Below the pieces are notes generated by a model. It did no database searches, was not told where the DNA came from, and saw nothing but the letters and a program-made list of their open reading frames with translations. From the NCBI GenBank assembly GCA_012932865.1, contig SAXG01000074.1, positions 160,319 through 224,318 on the forward strand: a DNA stretch of 64,000 bases, given 5' to 3'. This DNA is from Amylostereum areolatum (taxonomy: Eukaryota; Basidiomycota; Agaricomycetes; Russulales; Stereaceae). The position numbers were made by a program, and so were the translations under genes. Position 1 is the first letter of the stretch; each line of letters opens with the position of its first letter. Shown here in pieces: positions 12,741 to 22,979 of the stretch.

Positions 12741-12748
12741 CTTATATA
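12741..12748 (-). promoter_or_regulatory. TATA box candidate for COQ2
   Basis: Reads TATATAAG on the minus strand, about 140 bp upstream of the COQ2 ATG at 12601. Confidence 0.45.
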
Positions 12749-13770
12749 GGAATGACAGGATCATGATATGTTCGGTCGCGGAGGGGGAGGGTCGAAATTT
12801 GGGGACGTGGAGCGGCGCTGCCGCCTGCCGCGGCGGGGACCCCGGCAGAGAACTTAGACCAGGGTAAAGATCGGGAATCGTGACGGGGGAGAGAACCGGA
12901 TATCGTGCTCCAGGAATTCGCGAGCGCGTTCCTCCCTGTTTCTTCCTCCCCCGAGTCTCCAAAGCGTTGTGTGGACCGCGGTTGAGATGGAGAAGGAGAA
13001 GACGTGGGCATCGGATGGGAACACAAACCCCGTCCCAGATCAATTGTGTGATGCATGATGGAATGCAATTGCCATGAGTTCACGTCGCGTTCGTTCCGAA
13101 GCGAAGTCGCCATGTCGAATTTGTTGGAAAAGCAAATCGCCCCGCCCCGCCCCGCCCCGCCTTACAGTTACGGCCTTCGAATCGGCGCCGGACGCGCGGT
13201 CCGTGCCTCCCTGATTGATCTACTCCGGCCATCTCCCTGACGGGTCCTCCTTTGCCAGGCTGGCGTCTCTGAGGTCATCGGGACTCGTGGGCGTTATTGA
13301 ACGTTATGCGTCCATCAGACGGAGGGGCACTTGCGAGGGTTAGATCCTACACATGTCCTGATCGCGTCCTCGCCACACCGCACCCAAAACTCTCACTAGT
13401 ATGTACTATCATTCAGTCGTCACTCCGTCGGGACAACCGACGGCACAGCAGAGTTCGCACCAGACCGCCGCCGATCCTCGGTTCTTCCTCGGTTGATCCC
13501 ACGCGGGGTGCACGCGCGCGCCTAAGCAAAGTCTTAGTAGTAGGGTCGAAGCCCGCAACGTGGCGCGGTGTGTAGAACGCAAAAAAAAAGACAAGCGCCC
13601 GCGCGTGCACGTAAAAAGCCTCGCGCCGTACATGTACATACACCCCATGAGTGGATGGCAATTGATAGGATATGCGCACCGCTTGTCCGAGTCACCCGCC
13701 GGCTGGCCAGAGGCGAACGCGGGCAGCGGATCGTCGGACTCGTAAGTATGCACTCAGTACTCAGTCGTGA
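12749..13770. other. Intergenic region with a CCCGC microsatellite
   Basis: No gene supported. At 13139-13162 there is a pentanucleotide repeat of CGCCC units (about five copies). The rest shows no splice chain or motif. Confidence 0.5.
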
Positions 13771-13827
13771 CCTTCGAATCGGTCAGATCGGCCAGGCAAA
13801 GCGACGAGCAAGCGGTCGCGACGAGGG
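13771..13827 (+). repeat. 57-bp direct repeat, left copy
   Basis: Begins CCTTCGAATCGGTCAGATCG and ends with GCGACGAGGG. An identical 57-bp copy lies at 14828-14884, same orientation, offset 1057 bp. The pair brackets copy A of the 916-bp duplicated segment: the left copy ends 3 bp before it and the right copy begins 81 bp after it. No third copy was noticed near segment copy B. Confidence 0.9.
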
Positions 13828-13830
13828 ACA

Positions 13831-14746
13831 TTGGGCCCGAAGCTGAGGTTCTTTGGATTCAATCCAATAATCTTACTAAGCTCATCAAGAATCGCTCGGC
13901 GGGTTGCTGGCTTAAATCGTGCTTATTGCGATCTTATCCTGATGTAGAAGGAAGAAAATCATGATATTTTCATTTGATAACTACAGAGTATATGGGGGCT
14001 GCTACGGGATATATGGAGAGGGATGACAGGTGAGAGAGGGTTACCTGGGATGCCAACAAAGCAGGTGGACCAGACGGAGACCGAGATAAGACCAGGGAAC
14101 CCAGTGAGCCAGGGGACAGAGAGCCAGGACCAGAGAGGAGCGCGAGCGGGACCAAGATCGCGAGCGAGGACCAAGACCGCAAGCAAAAATCGAGAGACCG
14201 AGAGTAAAGTTCAAGACCACGAGCAAAGTTCAAGACCAGGAGTAAAGTTCAAGGCCGCGAGCGAAGGTGAGGACGACTGCCAGCGACAACAAGAGGGGCG
14301 CCGGAGCATGTGCAAATCCTGAATGCTGTCGCGAGGGCAGGTGGGCGGTAAGTGAATAGAACACGCACCATGGTCCAGACTCTGGATGATGCCCACATGA
14401 GAGTGTCGAAGGGAGAGTCCATACCCAACCCTTCGTACATCCACGGAAACCCTGACGCGCCGTCCAAATCTCGGTACGTCGGAGTCGCCCATTACAGATG
14501 AGGGGTTATGGCCAGGTGAAGGACGGGGAGAAGAGAAGGACGTGGTGAGAGGAAACAAGGAGTCGAGGATGACTTGGCGCGACGACGAAAATGAATACTG
14601 CTTACATAACCCGCGCTCGTCGCCGTCCATCGAGGACTCTGTGGGGATTGAAACTGAGAGGACAACCTGTACTCACGCTGACTTGGGCGCGAAGCCGACT
14701 TTCTCGCAACGGATAATCGGAATGGCGCCGAGATTGAGGGGGTTGG
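13831..14746. repeat. 916-bp dispersed repeat, copy A (derived copy)
   Basis: The sequence from TTGGGCCCGAAGCTGAGG to GATTGAGGGGGTTGG recurs at 28848-29763 in the same orientation, with a constant offset of 15017. Every stretch I compared was identical, so the copying is recent. On the minus strand it contains spliced-exon-like pieces (GASGFPWMYEGLGMDSPFDT, then a GTGCGTG donor). At copy B the right boundary falls inside an exon that continues outside the repeat, while here the flank is unrelated. Copy A therefore looks like a truncated duplicate of copy B. It has no terminal inverted repeats, poly-A tail or transposase of its own. An imperfect 19-nt tandem repeat (gagtaaagttcaagacca units, about three copies) lies at 14203-14268. 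Confidence 0.85.
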
Positions 14747-14827
14747 ATTGAAGCTGACACGATGCTAGCGTGAACCCTTGGTCACGCCATCAGACTCATC
14801 CGAATGGCCCCGCATAGAGTCATGCTA

Positions 14828-14884
14828 CCTTCGAATCGGTCAGATCGGCCAGGCAAAGCGACGAGCAAGCGGTCGCGACGAGGG
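14828..14884 (+). repeat. 57-bp direct repeat, right copy
   Basis: Identical to 13771-13827. It may be an unusually long target-site duplication or a trace of local segmental duplication. Confidence 0.9.
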
Positions 14885-15003
14885 GACACAGCCTGAGGAA
14901 GATAAAAATACAGCAGTACTTACGCCACCTCGAAACAAATCAAACCACGTACTCTAACACGGTAGTCACGCGTAAAGTCAAAGGTACAGCCTACAACACG
15001 CCC

Positions 15004-16846
15004 TCACACATCCACATCGTACACCACCCGCGCCCCGACCCACGCGTACGGGTAGTTGTGCTGGTAAAAATTTCGAAGCGTGCGCCGCCCGGCCTGGCGC
15101 GGGATCGTCGCGTACGACGCGCCGAGCTGAGTAAGTAGGTAGGTCAATAGCGCGGTCAGCCGTCGAGGAAGCAATTGGCAAGAGAGGGGGAGAAGAGGAC
15201 GCACCACCACCTGATGCTTCCCATCGAAGAAATCCGACGAATACCTGGACGGGGGACGCGATGCGAGCCGTCAGCGGTTGCAGAGACCCGAAGGCGTGGA
15301 GAGGTGAGATAAGGACGGCGCGAAACGTACCCCGAGAAGATGCCCGTGGGTTCGAAGCCCTCGTGCGTGTCGAACGCGGTCGCGGTCCACTCCCACACCC
15401 CGCCGTTCGTCCCCCGCACCACCTTTCCCTCTCTCACATCCGCCGTCGCCCTGTCCTCCCCAGAAACCAATCAGCCTCCACCGTTTCCAGGACGAGCGAG
15501 AAGGCGACCCACGGGATCGGATGCCACCTCCTGAACCCCACGTTCCCCCCTTCCTCCCCCTGCTCCCCCACCGCATCCAAAACCAGCCTCAACTCCGCCT
15601 CACAAGGCACCCGCCCGCCCTTCGCCTGCGCGTACGCCTCCAAATCATCAAACGCGGCCATCACCGGCCACGCCCCCGCCACCTCCATCCCCACCACCCC
15701 AAACGCCGTGCGCACCATCACCTCCCCCGCCCCGCCGCCCCGCACCACCCAGCTCGCGGGCGCCCTTCGTCCGCAGGCGGCGGGGGAGCGCCACCACGCC
15801 TCGTACGCCGCGTTCGTGACCGGCCGAACGTCGGCGCGGAACGCGCGCACGCGCACGGTCCTCGACGGACTCTCGTTGTCCCACACGTACCCGCGCCCGA
15901 AGGCGTCGTGCGCGTGCGCGGGGTCGAGGTCGGCGGGCTCGGGGTCGTCCGTGCCGAGCGTGACTTCGGCGGGTCCGAGGACGAGGGTGGGTGTGGAGCG
16001 CGGGGGGGAGCGCGGACCATTGCTTTGCGAGGACGGTGAAGGGCGGGGTGGGGACGCCCGGTGGGGGCAGGGTGCCGGTGCCGGCGCGCTGGATGAGCAT
16101 GTACAGGAGCGTCTGGGGTGGAGAGATGGGGGATCAGTCGATGCGAAGGCGGGACGATGGCGGAAGCTGGAGGCCGACCTCGACGTGGAACCCCTCGTGC
16201 TCGTACGCCATCACGAGCGTCCTCGCGAGCCGGCGCGTGAGCGCGTGGCTCGCGTGCGCCGTGCTCGAGGTCGGCGTAGAGCTCGACGAGGCGCGCGCGC
16301 ACGCGCAGACGGAAGGCGTTGACGTCTTCGAGCGCGGGCCAGTCTTCGGCGCGGGTGGGCACCTCGGAGTGGCGCTGTGTTCGGGATCAGCCTCGGAAGG
16401 AAGATGGGAGAGGGGGGGGAGACGTACGTGGCAGTGTTCGGGATCGTCGACGTGCGGGTCGATGCCGCGCTGTAAAGGGGTCGTTGGGTAACACCGAGGT
16501 GTGCAAGGGGGGGCGGACAAACCTCGAAGATGTCCACGAACCACTTCGGTTCCGTGTTCTCCTCTCCAAGCTCCTTGCTCAACAGCATGTCTAAAAAGCT
16601 GCACGACACGTACTGCCGATCAGTCCCGCGTGCAAAGACACGAAGGGAAAGGAGACACACGTCGGGATGTGGCCCATGTAAAACAGACACACGTGCCGGA
16701 GGTCGATCGGCCGTTGGTGCAGCATCGTGCGGGGAATCATCCCAAGCGTGACGGATGTCCCAGGTGGCCCAGAGCGTTTGCCAGTCCGCGAGCGAGGGCA
16801 CGCCGAACGGGTGTGCGGTTGGGTTGAGTGGGGAAGGCGCGGTCAT
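15004..16846 (-). CDS. EgtB-like non-haem iron sulfoxide synthase (DinB + FGE-sulfatase modules)
   Basis: EgtB-type enzymes use Fe(II) and O2 to join hercynine to a thiol, forming the sulfoxide precursor of ergothioneine. Start at 16846 (MTAPSPLNPTAHPFGVPSLA). The DinB-like part shows MLHQRPIDLRH, CLFYMGHIPTFLDML, FERGIDPHVDDPEHCH, and the iron-ligand motif H-x3-H-x-E as HEGFHVE. The FGE-like part shows FRADVRPVTNAAYEAWW, GGVWEWTATAFDTHEGFEP and RTLRNFYQHNYPYAWVGARV, with the stop at 15006-15004. In fungal Egt1 this module is normally fused behind an EgtD methyltransferase; no EgtD motifs are seen upstream here, so the gene appears to stand alone. Two single-base frame breaks interrupt conserved sequence, near 16751-16760 (before VTLGMI) and 16240-16266 (before SHALTRRLA). 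They may be sequence errors, or the gene may be decaying. Confidence 0.8.
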
Positions 16847-16984
16847 GGAAAGAGGCTGGAACAAGAAGGGCGGATGGTAGAGGATATGCAACGTTAGTGC
16901 CGATGTGGAAGAAGAGGGTGTGAGGGTGATGAAGCAGGCGAGGTTGGCGGAGGCAAAGGTGGGCAGAATTGAAGAGGGGGGAAG

Positions 16985-17452
16985 CTACGATTTTAGTATT
17001 TTAGTCAGAGGGGATGCGGACAACGAAAGGTAGGAAGGAGCACCGACCGAAGGAGAGTCGATCATGACGGTGTTCAGATCGACGTTCCCGGTCTTGTTAT
17101 CAGAGTGGTAGTACACCGTGCCGTCTTCTGCCACACCGTCCGTCAGTCGTGCCTTGCATAGATCGACCAAGAAACACTCACCACCATCACGATCCTCGGT
17201 CCACTTCAGACCCGCCAGATCGTCCGCGTCGAGCGCGTCCGTTGCCTGTACGAGCACATCGCGCACGTCGTCCTTCGACCCGGCACCGGTAAAGAAGAAA
17301 AGTTTGTCGCCCTTCTCCAAGCGTGCGCCTACGCTCTTCAAGGCGGCGACCTGGCCCAACACCACCAAGTACGAAGGGGGGATCTCGACCAGGAGGGGGT
17401 GTCGAAGGTGTAGTGGAGAGTTCAGAAAATGAGGACGCGGGAGAAGACATGG
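16985..17452 (-). CDS. Short unknown gene upstream of the EgtB-like gene
   Basis: I do not recognise this family. The ATG at 17452 (MSSPASSFSELSTTPSTP) lies about 75 bp downstream of a TATA box. The frame then shifts by one base at a run of C (17395-17399 on the plus strand) into LVEIPPSYLVVLGQVAALKS, which looks coding. A clean 56-nt intron joins TEDRDG to EDGTVYYHSDNKTGNVDLNT, then VMIDSPS is followed by another donor. The acceptor at about 16984 leads into sequence that stays open into the EgtB-like start, so this exon chain could be the 5' part of the same transcript. I cannot decide between two genes and one. The 3' coordinate given is only the end of the unspliced frame. Confidence 0.45.
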   Translation of the reverse strand, partial: PCLLPRPHFLNSPLHLRHPLLVEIPPSYLVVLGQVAALKSVGARLEKGDKLFFFTGAGSKDDVRDVLVQATDALDADDLAGLKWTEDRDGGECFLVDLCKARLTDGVAEDGTVYYHSDNKTGNVDLNTVMIDSPSVGAPSYLSLSASPLTKILKS

Positions 17453-17523
17453 CTGTCGAGGTTTGTAGGGAGGATAGTTCGCGTCGCTGGCGATGGGTTC
17501 CAAAAGAGGGGGGGAAATGCAGC

Positions 17524-17531
17524 TTTTTATA
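17524..17531 (-). promoter_or_regulatory. TATA box candidate for the unknown gene
   Basis: TATAAAAA on the minus strand, about 75 bp upstream of the ATG at 17452. Spacing suits a short 5' leader. Confidence 0.55.
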
Positions 17532-18839
17532 CTCGACAAGGGGGGCAGTTCGTACGTATACATGCACAAAGAGAAACCGAACGCGAATGGGGAGACACGT
17601 ACGAGTCGAACCAGGACAACGAGGAGATGCGATACGGGGAGCCGCGTCTTCCGGGGGGAGGGGACGATAACCGCTGAGGTCCCGCCTACGCTCCATGTGC
17701 GCCTGACGATGTTTCCCACAAGCCCTCCCGCCATCTATCTCCCTGCGACCTATCCTCGCCAATCCCCCAATTGTGCGAATGATCCCGTTACCCGATCCCT
17801 TCCACCCCCGCAATTCCACCCCCAAACATCCAGTAGGCCCAAGCACGGCCCGTGACTTGACAGACGTTGACCAAAGATATCCACGCATTAGCCAGACACG
17901 TACGAGGCTACCGCGTTTCCAGAACCGCAAATATATCCTCCTTGGCGTCCAGCATTCGGAATTCGGGCTTCGGACGTGGCCAGAATGGAATGAGGTCCAT
18001 CGATAAGGCGATAACGGGAGAGTCGACGTGGCGGGAAAATATAACTGAAAGGGCTGCAGAGACGAACCGAGCAGAGCGACGCGTGAAGGTCCCTACGGTC
18101 GAACCGAACCGGCTTGGTTTAGATATGGGAAGTACGGGTACGGGAATGCAGAGAGGAAGAACATGCGGGAATGGAGGAAGACGGGGGATGGACGGGCGAG
18201 GAGGAGGACGTCGGGGGAGATGGTGGTGGTTAGGAAGAAGGAAAGGAACTTGAACGCGAAGCGGGCACTCGGAGGACGATGGTGTGCTATGGCGCAATTC
18301 CATCACGTGGTCCAGCGTACGCGTCGGCGGGGCGCTTGTTGAATCCTCCTTTACTCTGAGTGCTCCGTACAAATATCTGGATTCTGCACTCTATACGAGA
18401 ATAAAGAACCGGGGGGGCCATATCTTCTTAACTGTGAGCTCTCACTCTTGATTCTCCTGCGGTCAATGCTGACAGAGAAGTACACTAGTACCAGTAGTGG
18501 CCATCGCAAAGTAGTGTTGCCGAGAGGTGGGTGGGTTGCAACTCGAGTCGTGTAGGTAAGGCGCTCGAGGCATCTATAATGACGTTGACAACTCGCGAGT
18601 GTACAGCGTTCCACGCGTATGTCGGGCATCGTGATCCTGACAGGACTGCGAGCCGATTCACGGCAGACCGACCTGACCATGGTCCGAACTTCACCGCACG
18701 AGTCGGCTGTGCACGTAGCATAGCGCAAAGCTCGCAGCTGGAATGAAGCGAATTACTTAGAACAACATAGTACACAAATTCATTATAGTAAAGATGTATG
18801 GTAGACTAGATATGATTAGTAGGACATTGCACAGTGGTC
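17532..18839. other. Intergenic region, no gene recognised
   Basis: 1.3 kb with several open frames of biased composition (Arg/Gly-rich or Pro/Ser-rich) but no recognisable motif or consistent intron chain. Confidence 0.45.
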
Positions 18840-19330
18840 TAAAGGTCAGAAATATTGCGAGATAGAAGGGTGAACAGTTCTTCGGTTTCGAGCACCGAGT
18901 TTGGAGACTCGTTACTGCCCGATTCCATGGTATGCAGTGTGTCAAAGTCGAAGGAGGAAATGGAATGACGGCGAAGATCCTCTGCATCGTTAGCCTGCTC
19001 TAGCTCCGTTTCCGAGACCGACCATCTCGACGCCAAGTTAAGACGAGCCTGTTTGAACAGATATTTCAGGATGCAGGCGTTCCATGACGACGGGAGACAG
19101 GTGATTGCGTCGCATTGCGCATATCTCTTTACTTGAAGAGAAAACTTGCTCACACGGAACAGCCGAAGCTTGTACCGCGAGAGCGTCGAGAGCCACCCGG
19201 ACAGGATAGGAAACTGGAGACGGCCATTGTTCTTGTAGCAGATTATTTAGCACGGGTAACGGGACAAAAAAAAGGTCGCACAAGATCAAATTGGTCTTCG
19301 ACTTTTCTGACCGGTGCGGGCGGCCTCGTC
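18840..19330 (-). pseudogene. hAT-family transposase C-terminal remnant
   Basis: Minus-strand translation gives the hAT dimerisation (hATC) signature: YPVRVALDALAVQASAVPCE, then QVFSSSKEICAMRRNHLSPV with VMER. A frame break follows, and the next frame continues with ILKYLFKQARLNLASRWSVS and TELEQANDAEDLRRHSISSF, matching the usual hATC tail. Only the last 130 or so residues remain. No catalytic core, BED finger or terminal inverted repeats were found nearby. It is a dead fragment of a class II element. Confidence 0.8.
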
Positions 19331-20090
19331 TCGTCTTGCGTTTTCCGCATCTGAGCCCTTTGGCATACTTAGTGACCACCACGCGAGTCGGCGACGCGTT
19401 CAATAACAGTCACGAGCCTCGCGTCCTCAGGGCGCCTGTGCCGGCCTGACCCCGCCAGGATCGGCGGCGGGATCGGCGCTGCAGTGGATAGGACCTGGAT
19501 GGGTCCATCACGAGTTCCCGCCTCGAGGCCACCTCGAGCTCAAAACGTGATCGGAACCCGTCCTCGAGTCCACCCGTCGCGAGTTCGACCCGCCCCGCGG
19601 CAACACTAGACGGAAGAGCGACGCCGGGTGGACTCATGAGCGATCACGACCATCGGCCCCCGTCCGAACGACGAGAACGAGGTGAGAATGGTCAGACATC
19701 GTAGGGGGGCATCTGGAGTCTCTCACGACTTTCCAGCTCCAACTCCTGAGCGTTACAGTACTCAAATAAAAATTATCTGCGTGTCTCAGTGACAAACAGT
19801 CATCTTGACATCTTCTCAAGCAACCTATGATTATAAACGGACAATGCCAGCTGTAGTCTGTGGTTACTGGTCCGCCTGGAGGCTGGATGATCCTAGTCCA
19901 GCAGTACAACGATGGGAGGTTCGCGCCGAATCATGTCGTGGCTATCGCCGTATACCGCCGTGTCCAAGGAGATGGGCGAGGGCGGCCGCCTATAAGAACT
20001 CTGGGCCTGCTCTAGCCCTTGCCCGCCATTATCTACTTATCTTTTCCACCCGTCCACCCCGCACGTTTCGACGCCTGGCAACTCTGTACA
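19331..20090. other. Intergenic region and promoter of the first monooxygenase
   Basis: No gene supported. A TATA-like box (TATAAGA) at 19991-19997 lies about 95 bp upstream of the ATG at 20091. Confidence 0.5.
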
Positions 20091-22725
20091 ATGTCGACGT
20101 CCACATCACAACCGAACGTGGAGTACACGGACGTGCTCATCGTCGGCGCGGGGCCCTCCGGACTCATGGGCGCGCTCGCGCTCGGCAGGTACGGCGTGAA
20201 GACGCTCGTCGTCGAGCGACGGTACGTCTCTCCCCACCGTGTTCTCGCCGCTATTCCCCGTGCTGACGCGAGGGCGCGGGCGTGCAGGGAGAAGGGCACA
20301 TTGTATGGAAACGCGGACGGCATCCAGCCGGGAACGATCGAGCTGTGGGAGAGCTTTGGGCTGAAGGAACGGCTGCTGAAGGAGGGCTTGCCCATGGTCG
20401 CATACGTGCGCGCTCACTCATCCTCTCTCCTCCTACCCAACTAACCAACTCCCCGCCTCCCCTTTCGCCTCCCAGGCGACGTACATCACCGACGACGAAA
20501 CAGGCGAGATCGAGGTGCGTCCCGGTTCCTCCCATGCACGTTTTCCCCGAGGCTGACGCACACACAGCGCCAGCCAATAGGCCCTGACATCGCCGTCGCG
20601 GACGCGCGCTACCCCTTCGAAGTTGCACTCCCGATCGAAAATATCGAGGGCATCCTCTCAGATGCCGCCGCAAGCCACGGCGTGCACGTCGAGCAACCAT
20701 GGATGCCGACGAGCCTCTTCCTCTCGCAAGACGGCCTCAACGAGCCCGACAAGTCCTACCCGGTCGAAATCACCATCGAGCGTCCGCCCAACTATCAAGA
20801 ACCAGAAGCAGCAAACCCCAAACCCGCGAAGCGGATCATCCGCGCCAAGTATGTCCTGGGATGCGACGGTCAGTCACCGGGGCGCAGCGAGGCTGGACCC
20901 GGCCTTCGTCATCGTGTTGCTCTTGTGCGCTGATCGTGGTACACGTTGACATGGCAGGCGCGCATTCGTGGGTGCGGGAGACGATGGGGATCAAGATGAT
21001 CAAGGCCGAACGAGGTGCGTGGACGTGCTGCCGTTCCGCGAGCCTGCTTGCACACCAGATGGTGCACTTACTCTCGCCAGACGATCAGGCGGTGAAATGG
21101 GGCGTGCTCACGTTCACCCCCGAATCCGACTTTCCGGACACGACGGTGAAGGTCGTGATCGCGACCCCCGTCTGCGGGATGATTGGCGTGCGTCCCGCTC
21201 CTCGCCTTCTTTTACCCTCACTCACTCATACCATTCTAACCGACGCGCGTCTTGCCCCTTTCGATTTCATAGTGCCTCGAATTGTACACTGACAGTGGAT
21301 ACCGCGGACCGGACGGGAAAGCTAGACTGTACGTTCCCCTCTCGCAGGAGTTCGACTCGCGCAAACACACGCGCGAGGAGTTTTTGGAGGAGATACAGAG
21401 CACGGTCGATAAGGTGTGCACGTCTCCCCCTCTCCCGTCTTCAAAATGGCCCTCAAACGAGATATTTCCCAGGTGTTCAAGCCGTACACGATGAAGGTGA
21501 CGGACTGCGACTGGATCAGCACGTACAAAGGTACGTTCCCGCACCGCACCGTCTGTGGACGTGCACGGCCTCCCCACTCACAGCAAATGAGACAGTCCTT
21601 CAAGCCGTCGCGTCCACGTTCTCCGCCAACGACCGCGTGTTCATCGCAGGCGACGCCGGCCACACACACTCCGCCAAATCCGGGCAAGGCGCCAACACGT
21701 CCATGCGCGACACCTCCAACCTCGGTCCGTGCCATTGTCCCGTGATTGTGACAAAGACAACACTCACTCGCGTCCCTGCAGCGTGGAAGATCGCGCACGT
21801 CCTTCGCGGCTGGGCGAGCCCGAGCCTGTTGGCGACGTACGACGTCGAGCGGCGGGCGTACGCGCAGGAGCTCATCACGCTCGATCGGGACATCGCCAAG
21901 GCGTTCGAGGTCGGCGGGAACGACGGCAAGTACAAACGGTGCGCGCTCGCCCTCCTCGACCCCCTTCCCGTGCTCGCGTTCTGACCACGCACCCCTGATC
22001 AGGATATGGGACGACAAGAACCGGTTCATCACGTACGTCCCGCCCTCTTCTCACTTCCTCTTCCTTTCGCCTTCCCTCATGCGCATTCTCCAGCGGTATT
22101 GGCACGATCTACCACTCAACCCTCACCCCGACCCGCATTCCCTCCCCGCTCGCGCCGAAGCTCATCCCCGGCGAACGCATCCCGCCCGCGCCCGTCCTGC
22201 GCCTCGCGGACTGGCGCCCGTTCAACGTGCACGATCTGCTCCCCGCCGACGGCCGCTTCACCCTCCTGCTCATCCCCGGCGAGCTCCGCGCCGCGAACGC
22301 GACGCTGCCGCCGTTCGTGCGACGGCTGCGCGAGGCCTGGCGCGGGCGTGGACGCGGGGACGAAGGCGGCGGGCAAGGACATGCTGAAGACGCGCGTGGT
22401 GCTGGCGGACCTGAAGGTCGGGCTGCATTGGACGGACGTCGTGGAGGAGGTCCGCGAGCGGGAGGCGTGCGTCGTTTCTTTTTTTTTGTTTTCGTCGGCG
22501 AGCTCGGGCTGACGCGCGCGCGGGAACAGCGTTTTCGTGGACGACGTGCTCGTGCAGCCGGACGAGTTCGACATGGACGCCTCGGCGCGGAACGTGTACG
22601 CGCTCTACGACGTCGCGCCCGACGGCTGCGCCGTCCTCCTCCGCCCGGACATGCACATCTCGCTCGTCGTGCCCGTCACCCCGCCCGGCGCGCAGACCGT
22701 GGCCGATTTCCTGCTCAACCTGTGA
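20091..22725 (+). CDS. FAD-dependent monooxygenase, phenol 2-monooxygenase-like
   Basis: Class A flavoprotein hydroxylase, predicted to hydroxylate a phenolic compound using NAD(P)H. The start at 20091 gives MSTSTSQPNVEYTDVLIVGA and the FAD-binding GAGPSGLMGAL. Later exons give NADGIQPGTIELWESFGL, the DG motif VLGCDGAHSWVRETMGI, the PHBH-fold stretch WGVLTFTPESDFPDTTV, and the second FAD contact GDAGHTHSAKSGQGANTSM. The C-terminal thioredoxin-like dimerisation domain runs from PPAPVLRLADWRPFNVHDLL to the stop at 22723-22725. About a dozen short introns. Between FVRRLREAW and GKDMLKTRVVLADLKVG (22317-22377) the frame shifts by one: either a 61-nt intron with poor signals or a one-base indel. 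It is convergent with a second gene of the same family 254 bp downstream. Confidence 0.87.
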
Positions 22726-22979
22726 AGCCCACTACCAACCCAATCCAAAAAAAAAGACGTCGCGACATGTAGCCTTCCTCGACCGCTTAGTTCTCCGCCG
22801 TGTTTGATCTCCGTCGCTGTAGTGCATACCGTACCGCATACATACTACGTTTCCATGTTGTAACCTTCGATTCTCGATCCGCTGTTTGTATCGTTCATCG
22901 CTCCTGCTATCCCGCGCGTTCACCTATCTCTGTCATCTCTATCCCATTATCCACCGCCCCGTCTCTCAATCCCGTACAC

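Noticed and set aside
13831..14746. SINE or tRNA-derived element as explanation of the 916-bp repeat
   Set aside because: GGATTCAATCC near the left end matches the pol III B box at only about 8 of 11 positions, there is no A box or 3' tail, and the segment contains exon-like sequence.
15261..16322. 353-residue plus-strand open frame
   Set aside because: Shadow of the EgtB-like gene, which has recognisable catalytic motifs on the other strand.
16985..17452. EgtD methyltransferase module upstream of the EgtB-like gene
   Set aside because: None of the expected EgtD stretches (YYLT-type N-terminus, SAM-binding glycine loop) is present in any minus-strand frame.
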